From assembly GCA_017439665.1 (NCBI GenBank), contig JAFSIS010000080.1:1-35923 (forward strand): a stretch of 35,923 nt of DNA, in the 5' to 3' direction. A program made the position numbers and the translations under genes. The DNA comes from Lachnospiraceae bacterium (lineage in GTDB: Bacteria > Bacillota > Clostridia > Lachnospirales > Lachnospiraceae). Positions within the stretch are counted from its first letter, which is position 1. Each line of letters opens with the position of its first letter. Of this stretch, positions 1 to 7,878 are shown piece after piece. The notes under the pieces were generated by a model. That model was not told the DNA's origin. It did not search any database and worked only from the letters and a program-made list of their open reading frames with translations.

Positions 1-840
1 AGAACCAAACATCTTGCCGGACTTCATATGATGTCCGTAAATGATCATATTGGTGCCCGGATTCGTAATATCGCAGTCCTTATCCAGAAAAATCGAACCA
101 TTTTTATCGTATTCCTGGGTGTAATTATGATCCAGATAGTACTCGTTATTCACCGTCTGCATAACAGGGTAATCTATATTAGTATCGTCAATTTTCAACC
201 ATCCGATTAGACTTTTATTCTGGGAATATAACTTCTGGTATTTTTCCAACACCACCAGTTCCTTTGTCTCATCACTGGTGTAGTTAATCTTCACCATCCT
301 GCCGTTTGATGAATCCTCCTCTTTCAGTGAGGCCAGCCTGTCATACTGAGCAGAGTTTTTACTATATTGGTAGTAATAGAAAACAAAATATCCTATACAA
401 AAAAACGCAATCAATGAGCATATTGCCACCAGTTGTCTTCGCTTCTTTTCCTGCCTGTACAGCTCATAACGAATCTGATGCTGCATATGCTCATCATAAT
501 CCTCAAACTTCTTGGGACCCTTTTTCTTCTTTAGTTTATCACTCTTTCTGCCTGGCTTCTTCTTAAGCCCATCCTTGGCAGAAGCCTTTTTCTTATCCTG
601 AACGGCATATTCTGCCTGAAATTTCCCCTCCAGCTCGTCCAAAAGGTCATCTCCCAGCAGGGTCTCAAACTTGATCTTCCCCTGCTTTAACAGCCCAATC
701 AGCTTCTCCTTGCCGGCCTTGTCCAATGATGTATATTTATGCTCAATGGTATAAATCTTCTGTCGGTCACGGAGTGCTGCCTGATAGTCCTTGGGTGTCC
801 GGAAGGAGCGGCCTCTTACCTCATAGTCCTTGCCAGCCAT
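1..840 (-). CDS. srtB: Class B sortase, C-terminus cut by window edge
   Basis: A reading frame of 280 codons runs from an ATG at 840 to the left edge with no stop. After residue 210 it reads like a class B sortase: a GWLKIDDTNIDYPVMQ segment, then EYYLDHNY, a FLDKDCD stretch, and finally NMIIYGHHMKSGKMFGS. The His after YG (about residue 270) is the expected catalytic His; the catalytic Cys and Arg would lie beyond the window. The N-terminal 135 residues are cytoplasmic, with a Lys-rich tract at about 83-111. One membrane segment follows at about 136-157 (LVAICSLIAFFCIGYFVFYY), so the catalytic domain is outside the cell. Sortase B enzymes anchor surface proteins to peptidoglycan or build pili. 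No sorting substrate is visible here. The long charged N-terminus is bigger than in classical SrtB. The family call is firm; the substrate is unknown. Confidence 0.88.
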   Translation of the reverse strand, partial: MAGKDYEVRGRSFRTPKDYQAALRDRQKIYTIEHKYTSLDKAGKEKLIGLLKQGKIKFETLLGDDLLDELEGKFQAEYAVQDKKKASAKDGLKKKPGRKSDKLKKKKGPKKFEDYDEHMQHQIRYELYRQEKKRRQLVAICSLIAFFCIGYFVFYYYQYSKNSAQYDRLASLKEEDSSNGRMVKINYTSDETKELVVLEKYQKLYSQNKSLIGWLKIDDTNIDYPVMQTVNNEYYLDHNYTQEYDKNGSIFLDKDCDITNPGTNMIIYGHHMKSGKMFGS

Positions 841-878
841 CTACAATATTACTCCATCAAAAAAATTAACTTAATAAT

Positions 879-906
879 ATTTTACAATATCTTGAAATTT
901 ATGCAA
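879..906 (-). promoter_or_regulatory. Candidate promoter of the sortase gene
   Basis: On the minus strand a -35 TTGCAT (901-906) and -10 TAAAAT (879-884) are separated by 16 bases. They lie about 40 bases upstream of the ATG at 840, with a GGAG ribosome binding site 11 bases before it. Confidence 0.5.
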
Positions 907-957
907 GTCTTTTGTCAATATCTGGCGAAATTAATTTGGCTATTTTACTCTGAAACG

Positions 958-987
958 GTAAAAAGAGCCTGCAATCTGCAGACTCTT
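958..987 (-). terminator. Intrinsic terminator after the Rpn-like gene
   Basis: On the minus strand an AAGAGTCTGCA arm pairs with its partner across a short loop (one C-A mismatch) and is followed by a run of five T. It lies 50 bases past the stop codon at 1036 and before the sortase promoter. Confidence 0.7.
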
Positions 988-1035
988 CCTGATTTTCTTA
1001 TCTATTTTTATATGAACAGATGCTGAATCTATCCT

Positions 1036-1899
1036 TTATTTTACTGTCTGCAGCAATTCTGCCTGTAATTTTTTCACTTCTTTCAGGGAAAGGCCCGTGT
1101 CTTCGCTTACTGCATCACAAGCCAGTCCTCGCTTTAGCATTTTACTGGCCATATTGATTGTCACTTCATCTGTTACCGCTTTTGTCACTTCATTTGTTAT
1201 TCTTTTTTTCTGTTCCTCGAATTCTTTCGAATAGATAATGTGAATCGCTTCTCTCATCTTTGCTTCCTCCTTCAGTTTCTTACTTTTTTTCCAAATAAAC
1301 CCATAGACTTTGTTATAATAATTGTTATCTTTACTGTATTCATAACCATCTGTCAATTTTTCAGCTACTATTTCATCTATCGGCATCAGTATACTTCTCA
1401 GCCACAGATTTTCCTCACCATCCAACCGGGAGGCCACGATCAGCTGCATGGGAAGAATGAAGCCCTCCAGGTAGTAGATTCCCTTCCACTTCTCCACACA
1501 TTCGATCTTCCAGACCTTCTTTAAATGGGCCAGTAGCTTCCTTGGCATAAAAGGACAGATGAAGGTTAAGGTGATATCCTGGATCTTGATACTGTCCTCT
1601 TTGCCTGTATCTGCTTTGTAAAAGAAGCAGTAGCCTAAAGCCTTGTAGTAGTCATCAATGCTTAAAACATCCCCATAGCCTTTGATCTCAATCAGGTTAT
1701 GGCCCAGAAAGATCTGGCCGATCCTCTTTCTAATCTTTACCCCTGGCTCCTTTTTGATAATCAGGCAGTCAATAGCCTTGGAACCTGTCCCCAGCTGGTG
1801 CTCCTCTTCAAAATGAAGATACTTCTCATCCTCCTCCAAAATAATGTGCAGGCTGTCACAGACAGGGGGATGGTACTGGTTATTCAGTTGTTTACTCAT
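1036..1899 (-). CDS. Rpn/PD-(D/E)XK nuclease-like family protein
   Basis: A 287-residue protein of the type usually annotated as Rpn-family recombination-promoting nuclease or PD-(D/E)XK transposase-like. A core with D44 (KAIDCLII) and E71-x-K73 (LIEIKG) fits the PD-(D/E)XK catalytic pattern. The C-terminus is a charged helical region ending in a helix-turn-helix-like MLKRGLACDAVSEDTGLS segment, typical of these proteins. I chose the ATG at 1899 because a strong AAAGGAGG lies 5 bases upstream; a start at 1992 would add 31 residues that look unlike the family. The gene stands alone, with its own terminator. Family members are common in Lachnospiraceae and are sometimes mislabelled as metabolic enzymes. 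Whether this copy is active cannot be seen. Confidence 0.6.
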   Translation of the reverse strand: MSKQLNNQYHPPVCDSLHIILEEDEKYLHFEEEHQLGTGSKAIDCLIIKKEPGVKIRKRIGQIFLGHNLIEIKGYGDVLSIDDYYKALGYCFFYKADTGKEDSIKIQDITLTFICPFMPRKLLAHLKKVWKIECVEKWKGIYYLEGFILPMQLIVASRLDGEENLWLRSILMPIDEIVAEKLTDGYEYSKDNNYYNKVYGFIWKKSKKLKEEAKMREAIHIIYSKEFEEQKKRITNEVTKAVTDEVTINMASKMLKRGLACDAVSEDTGLSLKEVKKLQAELLQTVK

Positions 1900-2153
1900 G
1901 AAAACCTCCTTTTCTTTTGATTCAGGAGATCTCCGTTTATAGATATTTTTCTCTACAGAAAACTCCTGCTTATTCTGGTATGGTAAAAGCACGAATTTTC
2001 TGATAGGAGCAGGAAGATTCCTGCCAGAGAATTGTTGATTGGATTAGAGAGACTTACATCTCTTAGATTCAACTTAAGAAAATATGCTTTTTATCACTAT
2101 AACATAGATGATTTTTTATGGCAATATGTGATATTGATTATATTTATTCAAAT
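1900..2153. other. Non-coding stretch upstream of the Rpn-like gene
   Basis: No gene is seen. On the minus strand it should hold the leader and promoter of the gene ending at 1036, but no convincing -35/-10 pair stands out. It contains two short hairpins: AGAGA...TCTCT near 2047-2064, and GCAGGA..TCCTGC near 2009-2024. Confidence 0.4.
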
Positions 2154-2186
2154 AAAAAAAGACCAGAAATTACAGACCTTCTGACC
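2154..2186 (-). terminator. Intrinsic terminator, downstream of ytfJ
   Basis: On the minus strand GGTCAGAA pairs with TTCTGGTC (two G-T wobbles), immediately followed by seven T. It lies about 110 bases after the ytfJ stop and would end the transcript that starts at the NUDIX gene or DUF2953. Confidence 0.65.
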
Positions 2187-2297
2187 AGCTGCAATCTCCA
2201 ATCTTTTTTCATTTTCATTTTAATTTTTAGACAAAGTAACTATACAAAACCCCATTCCGGGAATTGCCTTTTCAAGGCTTTCCTTTTGCTCATGTGG

Positions 2298-2726
2298 TTA
2301 CTCTGCTGATTTATTTTCAGTGTCACCGGAACTATTAGTTTCCGGAAAAGCCGCATTCTTTGCGTCCTCATCCGACATCAGCTCTTCCTTTCCGTTCTTG
2401 GAGGTAAAACGATCCAGAACATCGGGAACCATATCCAGAATCTTGGTCATGGTATCCTGCTGTTTGATGTTTACCAGCTTGGTATGACCATCCTTGATGA
2501 CCAGGACTGCACTGGGGCTCATTTTTCCGCCTACTCCTCCCCCGCCATTACTTTTTTTATCCTGGCAGCCGGCACCGGCACCCAAACCAAAGGATACATC
2601 CACCAGAGGAAGGATAATGGTATCTCCTATAGTGATCGCCTCTCCCACTACGGTTTTCGTACTTAATACACTGTCGACTCCCTTTAAAAGAGAGGTCATT
2701 ACGGAACCAAAACTATTGTCTGTCAT
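2298..2726 (-). CDS. ytfJ: GerW-family sporulation protein YtfJ
   Basis: A 142-residue member of the GerW/YtfJ family of sporulation proteins. It shows the family's order: an N-terminal LLKGVDSVLSTKTVVGEAI segment, then IGDTIILPLVDVSFGLGAGAG, a Gly-rich patch, and a SPSAVLVIKDGHTKLVNI strand region. The C-terminal 30 residues are acidic and variable. An AGGAGG lies 6 bases before the ATG. In Bacillus subtilis ytfJ follows ytfI, which encodes a DUF2953 protein. The same pair is present here, with the DUF2953 gene 131 bases upstream. The family is needed for proper spore germination in Bacillus, but its molecular role is not established. Its presence marks the organism as an endospore former or a recent descendant of one. 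Confidence 0.88.
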   Translation of the reverse strand: MTDNSFGSVMTSLLKGVDSVLSTKTVVGEAITIGDTIILPLVDVSFGLGAGAGCQDKKSNGGGGVGGKMSPSAVLVIKDGHTKLVNIKQQDTMTKILDMVPDVLDRFTSKNGKEELMSDEDAKNAAFPETNSSGDTENKSAE

Positions 2727-2819
2727 CTCTTACCTCCTGCATACTGCCTTTACTATCTTATTTTTTCTACTATCTTTTACTTTTTTTTGTAACTATTTCT
2801 ATTGAACGGATTAAAAAAA

Positions 2820-2861
2820 GTGAGGAAATCCACGGATTTTCAAACTTGTCCTGAAAGTTAC
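2820..2861 (-). repeat. Short palindromic repeat, copy at the DUF2953 stop
   Basis: On the minus strand this reads GTAACTTTCAGGACAAG, then a small hairpin (GAAAATCC..GGATTT), then CCTCAC. It matches the left arm of the fold-back element at 18607 and the copy at 22077. Its first bases include the TAA stop codon (2858-2860) of the DUF2953 gene. Confidence 0.75.
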
Positions 2862-4117
2862 TTATTTTTATTATTTCCATCAGTCCTATCAGCTTCATCC
2901 ATCGGATCAACCTCATCCTGTTCTTTTGCAGGCCTTCCTGCCAAAAGCAGTTTAATCAGTGTCCTGCAATCCTTATCACAAAGGATATGAAGAAAATGAT
3001 ACAAAATAACCCCTGAAGTGATCTTTCCTCTGGCTGTTACTTTAAGTTCCATTCGGCTCTCTTCAAAATCCGGTGTGATGATGAGATTACCACCATGAAT
3101 GGGATAAGCCATTCCGATTACTGCCATCATCTGCCCCGTGGTGGAAGGATCATCAAAGCCTACGATTCCGGTCACCGTCCATTTTCTTGGAACGAAGGGA
3201 ACAATACTTTTACCCAACCTCGTTTTTGCCTTATTCCAGGCAGTCTGGGTATCCTCTTTTTTCCAAAGCTGATAGTAATACCTGATTAAATCCAGCTTGT
3301 TGTCCACACTCTGCCAGATTGATTTAAGCTTTTCAATGATTCCAAGGAATTTTTGTTTTATTCCTTTTAGTTTATCCCAAAAGCCTGATTTTCTTTCTGA
3401 TGAATTCTGCTCTTTTGCTTCATAAAGGTTTAATAAAAGAGCTGAATTTTGTTGTCTGGATTCACCGGATAATATATGCTTACCAACATTTTCTTTCGAG
3501 AGTTGCTCTCGATTAAAATCATTTTTTTCTTTTAGAGATTTCTCTTGACTAAAATTCATCTCTTTTTTTGAGAAATGTTCCTGCCTAAAACCTGCCTCCT
3601 CTCCCAAAGCCTGTTTCTCACCGGGAACTGCTTCTTCCTCAGGAATATGATCCTTTGCTAAATCAGCCTCTTCTTTCAAAATCTGCGGTTGTAGGGAAGC
3701 ATTTCCTTTCACGGCATTTTGTGATTTCTGTTTTTCTCCGGTTTTCTGATCCGACTTCTTCTCTTTCTTCCTTCTCTTCTCAGGCCTATCTACATTCTTT
3801 CTCTTCTCAAGCTTACCTTTCTTCTTTCTCGTCTCTGGTTTCTCTTTCTTCGGCTTCCCTGGTCGTGAGGAATCATAGATGGTAATCCCCAGAATTTTTA
3901 CTCTTCTGACCAGAGCTTCCCCATAGTGGATCGTAATACTGACCAGGGATAAAAACCAGCTTATTTTCCCCAGGAAACACTTTTTCTTTTCACTGTACTC
4001 TCCCTCCAGCCGGTAACGGACAGGAACGAAAAGAATCAAAAGCAAAAGAAGAAGGATGACCAAAAGTATCCACAATACTATCCATAAAATCCATTTCAGT
4101 ATCTGAAGCAATAACAA
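2858..4117 (-). CDS. DUF2953 (YtfI-like) membrane-anchored protein
   Basis: A 419-residue protein. An N-terminal hydrophobic segment (about residues 4-30, nearly all Leu/Ile/Val/Trp) is followed by the DUF2953 start (VPVRYRLEG...SWFLSLVSITIHYG). A long, highly charged low-complexity region rich in Lys, Glu and Arg covers about residues 90-225. The conserved C-terminal part of the family follows, including GFDDPSTTGQMMAVIGMAYP. The start is a TTG with a GAGGAG about 8 bases upstream; no in-frame ATG is better placed. Together with ytfJ it forms the YtfI-YtfJ pair known from spore formers. The role is unknown, probably at a membrane during sporulation. The inserted charged linker is longer than in Bacillus homologues. 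Its stop codon lies inside a dispersed repeat. Confidence 0.8.
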   Translation of the reverse strand: MLLLQILKWILWIVLWILLVILLLLLLILFVPVRYRLEGEYSEKKKCFLGKISWFLSLVSITIHYGEALVRRVKILGITIYDSSRPGKPKKEKPETRKKKGKLEKRKNVDRPEKRRKKEKKSDQKTGEKQKSQNAVKGNASLQPQILKEEADLAKDHIPEEEAVPGEKQALGEEAGFRQEHFSKKEMNFSQEKSLKEKNDFNREQLSKENVGKHILSGESRQQNSALLLNLYEAKEQNSSERKSGFWDKLKGIKQKFLGIIEKLKSIWQSVDNKLDLIRYYYQLWKKEDTQTAWNKAKTRLGKSIVPFVPRKWTVTGIVGFDDPSTTGQMMAVIGMAYPIHGGNLIITPDFEESRMELKVTARGKITSGVILYHFLHILCDKDCRTLIKLLLAGRPAKEQDEVDPMDEADRTDGNNKNK

Positions 4118-4132
4118 AACACGAACTCCTCT

Positions 4133-4441
4133 TTATGCTGTGCCAAGCAGATATTCTTTCACATTGGGAGTACCGGTAACCCGCAGGGAATCTTCGATCA
4201 TGGAGATCATCAGCTGCTGGGCCTCGGCATAGCCTTTAGCCAGTCCTACGATCAGGCCGATATTTTCCCGAATCAGTTTTTGCTTAAAATAACAACAATG
4301 GGTGCATTCCAGCTGATTGCTGCCTCCAGCAATGGAAATCACATAGATATCCATCATTCCGGCCCCGCATTTAAGCTTCCACTGAATTTTTCTTCTATTC
4401 CTGATTCCTTCACCCAGATAGAGTTCCTTACGAAAACGCAT
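4133..4441 (-). CDS. Small conserved-looking protein of unknown function
   Basis: A 102-residue protein that I cannot assign to a family. The N-terminal half is probably beta-rich and contains a Cys cluster (SNQLECTHCCYFKQK, about residues 41-55). The C-terminal half is helical (IVGLAKGYAEAQQLMISMIED). The ATG at 4441 has an AAAGGG 3 bases upstream. The gene lies between the NUDIX gene and DUF2953, 15 bases before the DUF2953 start, so it is probably cotranscribed with the sporulation pair. The Cys-x-x-Cys-Cys pattern could bind a metal or form disulfides, but that is a guess. Confidence 0.6.
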   Translation of the reverse strand: MRFRKELYLGEGIRNRRKIQWKLKCGAGMMDIYVISIAGGSNQLECTHCCYFKQKLIRENIGLIVGLAKGYAEAQQLMISMIEDSLRVTGTPNVKEYLLGTA

Positions 4442-4457
4442 TTTCCCTTTCCTTAAT

Positions 4458-4483
4458 ACAAAAGAGGCGACTAACGCCTCTTT
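4458..4483 (-). terminator. Intrinsic terminator overlapping the NUDIX stop
   Basis: AAAGAGGCG pairs perfectly with CGCCTCTTT across a 5-base loop, followed on the minus strand by a short T stretch. The outer bases overlap the TAA stop of the NUDIX gene. The next gene starts only 17 bases further on, so the hairpin may act as a partial terminator between them. Confidence 0.7.
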
Positions 4484-4934
4484 AGTAATATTTCCTGTTT
4501 CCCCAAAGATTACTTTTTTTCAATTCCAGATACTCATTGTAAGCCTTCTCCAATATCTGGCGCTCATTGGCAAATTTCAGCAGGTGATACGCCTCATGAT
4601 ATTTGTAGTAGCCGGAATCGACGAAAAATTCTTCGCGTTGTGGTTTACTGTAATAGCTGTCAGCCATCATAAGATACCAGTGGACTTCCTTTTCCACCGT
4701 ATCTTCCGGTACATTAAAAGTATATTCACTTTTCCCTATATACTTAATAATCGAGGCAGTGGCTCCGGATTCCTCCAGGACCTCACGGATGGCCGTATCC
4801 TTATATTCTTCTCCCTCTTCTACAGTACCTTTAGGCAAAACCCAGCCTTCGTATTTATTCTTGAAATTCTTATACAAAAGCAAAATCTTGCCTCGAAAAA
4901 TAACCACACCGCCACAGCTGGTTGCTTCTATCAT
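4482..4934 (-). CDS. NUDIX hydrolase
   Basis: A 150-residue NUDIX hydrolase. The NUDIX box is complete at residues 36-58: G36, E42, then REVLEESGA (R50, E51, E54, E55, G57). These residues bind the divalent metal and place water for hydrolysis of a nucleoside diphosphate linked to another group. Residues 61-95 (IIKYIGKSEYTFNVPEDTVE) resemble the diadenosine-polyphosphate-type subgroup, but the substrate cannot be read from sequence. I chose the ATG at 4934 because GGGAGGA lies 6 bases before it; the longer form from 4979 would begin in a leader that contains a palindrome. It has its own promoter and a terminator at its stop codon. Confidence 0.88.
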   Translation of the reverse strand: MIEATSCGGVVIFRGKILLLYKNFKNKYEGWVLPKGTVEEGEEYKDTAIREVLEESGATASIIKYIGKSEYTFNVPEDTVEKEVHWYLMMADSYYSKPQREEFFVDSGYYKYHEAYHLLKFANERQILEKAYNEYLELKKSNLWGNRKYY

Positions 4935-4959
4935 TGCAATTCCTCCCTGATTGGTGTGA

Positions 4960-4976
4960 TGTCTCCCTACGAGACA
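4960..4976. promoter_or_regulatory. Palindrome in the NUDIX leader
   Basis: TGTCTC and GAGACA form a perfect 6-bp inverted repeat around a 5-base centre. It lies between the candidate -10 box and the ribosome binding site. It could be an operator or a small RNA hairpin. Confidence 0.35.
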
Positions 4977-4992
4977 CATATAAACTAATTAT

Positions 4993-5021
4993 AGTATAGA
5001 ACAATTTGTCTCATTAGGCAA
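4993..5021 (-). promoter_or_regulatory. Promoter of the NUDIX gene
   Basis: On the minus strand -35 TTGCCT (5016-5021) and -10 TATACT (4993-4998) are separated by 17 bases. They lie about 60 bases upstream of the chosen start. Confidence 0.6.
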
Positions 5022-5044
5022 GAAAATATTTGTTTTGCAGTAAC

Positions 5045-6502
5045 CTACAGTCCAAAGTAAGCATCAAACAGGCGCTTGGCAATGGGAACGGCATAATCTC
5101 CCCCGGATCCGATCTTTTCCACAATGATCGTTACGGAAATTTCCGGGTCTTCTGCTGGTGCAAAGCCGGTAAACCAGGCGTGGGAATCTTCTTTTACCTT
5201 ATTGTATTCCGCCGAACCGGTTTTTCCGGCAGCCGTATATTCCAACCCCTTTAAACGGGTAGCCGTACCCGATTCTACCACAGCAGTCATTAATTCTGTC
5301 AGAGTAGCAGCCTCCTCAGCAGTCATTAATTCCTTGTAGCTTTCCGGCTTAAAGGTCTTTACCACTTCTCCCTCTGCAGATTCCACCTGACTGATCAGAT
5401 AAGGCTTCATAGGCGTTCCTCCCATGGCGACGGCATTGGTGACCAGATGTAAGTGCAAGGGTGTCATCTGCACACTACCCTGACCAAATGAAATCTGGAT
5501 CATATCTTCATCAGAAACACCGTCGTCCACCGTAAGATTGCTTTTACTGTAATTGAAATTCACTGGCAGACTTTCATTAAAACCAAGGTCGCTGACGGTA
5601 TCATGATAAATATCCCTGTCCAGATTGAGCCCCATATTGGCAAAAGAACAGTTGCAGGATTTGGCAAAGGAAGAAATAAAGTCCACACTTCCATGTACTG
5701 CTCCGTGGTAACAGGTGATCCTGCTGTTTCCATAGGTCATAGAACCGTTGCACTGATACCGGTAATTCGTATAATCTCCATTAAACTGCCGAAGGTAGGC
5801 CAGGGCTGTAACCATTTTAAAGGTAGATCCGGGAGGATAAATCCCCTGGGTAGCACGATTTAAGAGAACAGAGCTGTTTTCATTCTCTACGTACTTCTCC
5901 CAGTCCTCCACGATCGTCTCAGGGTTAAAATCCGGTTTGGAAACCATGGCCAGAATTTCTCCTGTCTTTACGTTGCTGACGATAATGGCTCCCTGGTATA
6001 CACCCAGAGATTTGCTGGCAATTTCCTGCAGATCAGTACGCAAAGATGTATATACATTATCACCCGGATGTTTTCTGGCGGCAACCTCATTTTCCACCTT
6101 GGAAGAAAGGGGGATACTGGATTGGATCAGATAGGAATTGGCCTCCGCCTCTATTCCCGTTTTTCCCTTGGTAGAAAAGCCTATCACATGAGCAAAAAGA
6201 TTCTCGTAGGGATAGGTTCTTGTTTCCTTTCCCTCCACATCAGTAAGTGTTTCGGCAAGGACTTCACCATCGGCAGAATATATGGTTCCACGGATATTCT
6301 GACTGGCCAGGATATACTGACGGGAATTGTAACTGTTGTTGATCATTTCCCGGCCTTCTGCCTGAACAAAGTAGGCATAATAGCCAATCATGGCTGCAAA
6401 AAGCAGAGCAAAGAAACCACCGGTAAAATACAACTCCCTGTTGCTTCTTCTTTCCTGCTGTTCTTCCTGTTTTTTCTTCTTTTTCTTTTTTCTCTGTAAC
6501 AT
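5045..6502 (-). CDS. Class B penicillin-binding protein (PbpA/PBP2-like transpeptidase)
   Basis: A 485-residue class B PBP, the D,D-transpeptidase that cross-links peptidoglycan outside the membrane. All three active-site motifs are present: S226-T-F-K229 (PPGSTFK), S282-C-N284 and K427-T-G429 (AGKTGSAEY). The N-terminus has a run of seven Lys, then one membrane anchor (about residues 25-46), then a pedestal with RGTIYSADGEVLAETL and a TGIEAEAN segment. Length and layout match the short PbpA type that pairs with an FtsW/RodA glycosyltransferase. That partner ends 40 bases upstream in the same transcript. The ATG at 6502 has AGGGAGT just upstream; starting at 6562 would overlap the partner gene and add 20 residues with no signal character. 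Whether it serves elongation, division or sporulation is not clear. Confidence 0.9.
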   Translation of the reverse strand: MLQRKKKKKKKQEEQQERRSNRELYFTGGFFALLFAAMIGYYAYFVQAEGREMINNSYNSRQYILASQNIRGTIYSADGEVLAETLTDVEGKETRTYPYENLFAHVIGFSTKGKTGIEAEANSYLIQSSIPLSSKVENEVAARKHPGDNVYTSLRTDLQEIASKSLGVYQGAIIVSNVKTGEILAMVSKPDFNPETIVEDWEKYVENENSSVLLNRATQGIYPPGSTFKMVTALAYLRQFNGDYTNYRYQCNGSMTYGNSRITCYHGAVHGSVDFISSFAKSCNCSFANMGLNLDRDIYHDTVSDLGFNESLPVNFNYSKSNLTVDDGVSDEDMIQISFGQGSVQMTPLHLHLVTNAVAMGGTPMKPYLISQVESAEGEVVKTFKPESYKELMTAEEAATLTELMTAVVESGTATRLKGLEYTAAGKTGSAEYNKVKEDSHAWFTGFAPAEDPEISVTIIVEKIGSGGDYAVPIAKRLFDAYFGL

Positions 6503-6542
6503 ATTACTCCCTATGCATATCGCAAGCTTTGTCTGCAATACA

Positions 6543-7871
6543 CTACTCTTCGTCATCCTCATCTTCAGGCTCTTCCTGATATCGGATCAGCTCCAGGCCC
6601 TGTATAATGGCAAACATCATTACCGTAGTCAGCACACTGCTTCCTCCATAGCTGACCAGAGGAAGGGTCACACCGGTGAGAGGAATAAATTTCATTCCTC
6701 CGCCTACCGTAAGAAAAATCTGAAAAATATACATTACGGCCAGACAACAGCCCACAAGGCGGTAGAAATTGTCCTGCAGTCTCATAGAAAGCTTTAAAAA
6801 AGCAAAAAAACAGCTGAGGCATACCAGGATCAGGCAGATAGCAAATATCCCTCCCAGTTCTTCGGCAATGGCGGAAAACATAAAATCCGACTCCACATAG
6901 GGAATATCCGACGGTGTTCCCTGATACAGTCCCATTCCAAACCAGTTTCCGCTTCCGATGGCAAACAAGGACTGAGACATCTGATAGCCTTCATTATCGA
7001 TCACGGTAAAGGGATCCAGAAAAGCCTGTACACGAACCCTTACGTGGCCAAAAAGATAATAAGCCACCACAGACGCCCCTGCTCCTGCTAATATTCCAGC
7101 CCCAAAATAGAGATAGTTTCCGGTGGCAATCAAGAGTACAAAAAGATAGCCCACAAAGAAGATCAGGGAACTGCCCAGATCCCTGGAAGCTACCAGGATG
7201 AGTACATGAATTCCTGCACAGACTGCAGATACCATGATCTGCCAGAAGCTTTTAGCCTTATATAAAAGGGCTGCCACAAAAAAAGCAAAGATCAGCTTCA
7301 CAAGCTCTGATGGCTGCAGAGTGATTCCTGCAATCGTATAGCTGATCTTAGAACCCTGAGTTACCTGCCCCAGAACCAGAACGATTCCCAAAGCGGCAAC
7401 TCCTGCCAATCCATAAATCCATTTTAAATGCTTAAGAATCCTCAGTTTTTCTACTAAGAAGGGTATGATCAGAGCCAGGATCAGCCCTGCCACCACGATA
7501 AAAAACTGCTTGATCGCTTTGGCATAATCCAGCCTGGTCAGCATAATGAATCCAATACTTAAGAGCATACACATATTGTTGACCAGCAGCCGGTTGACAG
7601 CCGGATAAAGCATCTGGTAGAGAACTATAGTAGAAAACAGAGCAATCTGCAAAAAGGCATAAAAAAACAAATATTCAATCTGCCCCGTCTGCAGACACAT
7701 GCTTAAATAAGCCAGAAACTGAATCAGGAACATTTCCACACCCTGACGGATAAAAATTCCCGTTCTATTATTATCTTCTTTTCGCTTAAGTATCCAAAAG
7801 CATTCCAGTGTATAAATGACCATCAGAAAAGCAATGGCATATTTGGAAAGCTCGACAATATAGTATTGCAT
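6543..7871 (-). CDS. FtsW/RodA/SpoVE-family peptidoglycan polymerase
   Basis: A 442-residue SEDS-family integral membrane protein with about ten hydrophobic segments. SEDS proteins polymerise lipid II into glycan strands and work with a class B PBP, here encoded directly downstream. Family signatures are visible: SRDLGSSLIFFVGYLFVLL, which contains the conserved catalytic Asp; the NEGYQMSQSLFAIGSGNWFGMGL loop region; and FIPLTGVTLPLVSYGGSSV near the C-terminus. The tail is strongly acidic. The ATG is 7 bases after the stop of the U32 gene, and its ribosome binding site (AAAAGGAGC) lies within the end of that gene, so they are translationally close. Which of FtsW, RodA or SpoVE it represents cannot be decided. 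The pairing resembles the rodA-pbpA arrangement of Gram-positive bacteria. Confidence 0.9.
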   Translation of the reverse strand: MQYYIVELSKYAIAFLMVIYTLECFWILKRKEDNNRTGIFIRQGVEMFLIQFLAYLSMCLQTGQIEYLFFYAFLQIALFSTIVLYQMLYPAVNRLLVNNMCMLLSIGFIMLTRLDYAKAIKQFFIVVAGLILALIIPFLVEKLRILKHLKWIYGLAGVAALGIVLVLGQVTQGSKISYTIAGITLQPSELVKLIFAFFVAALLYKAKSFWQIMVSAVCAGIHVLILVASRDLGSSLIFFVGYLFVLLIATGNYLYFGAGILAGAGASVVAYYLFGHVRVRVQAFLDPFTVIDNEGYQMSQSLFAIGSGNWFGMGLYQGTPSDIPYVESDFMFSAIAEELGGIFAICLILVCLSCFFAFLKLSMRLQDNFYRLVGCCLAVMYIFQIFLTVGGGMKFIPLTGVTLPLVSYGGSSVLTTVMMFAIIQGLELIRYQEEPEDEDDEE

Positions 7872-7878
7872 AAAGAAA

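Noticed and set aside
5045..6562. Longer start for the penicillin-binding protein (6562)
   Set aside because: It would overlap the SEDS gene and add residues without signal or family support.
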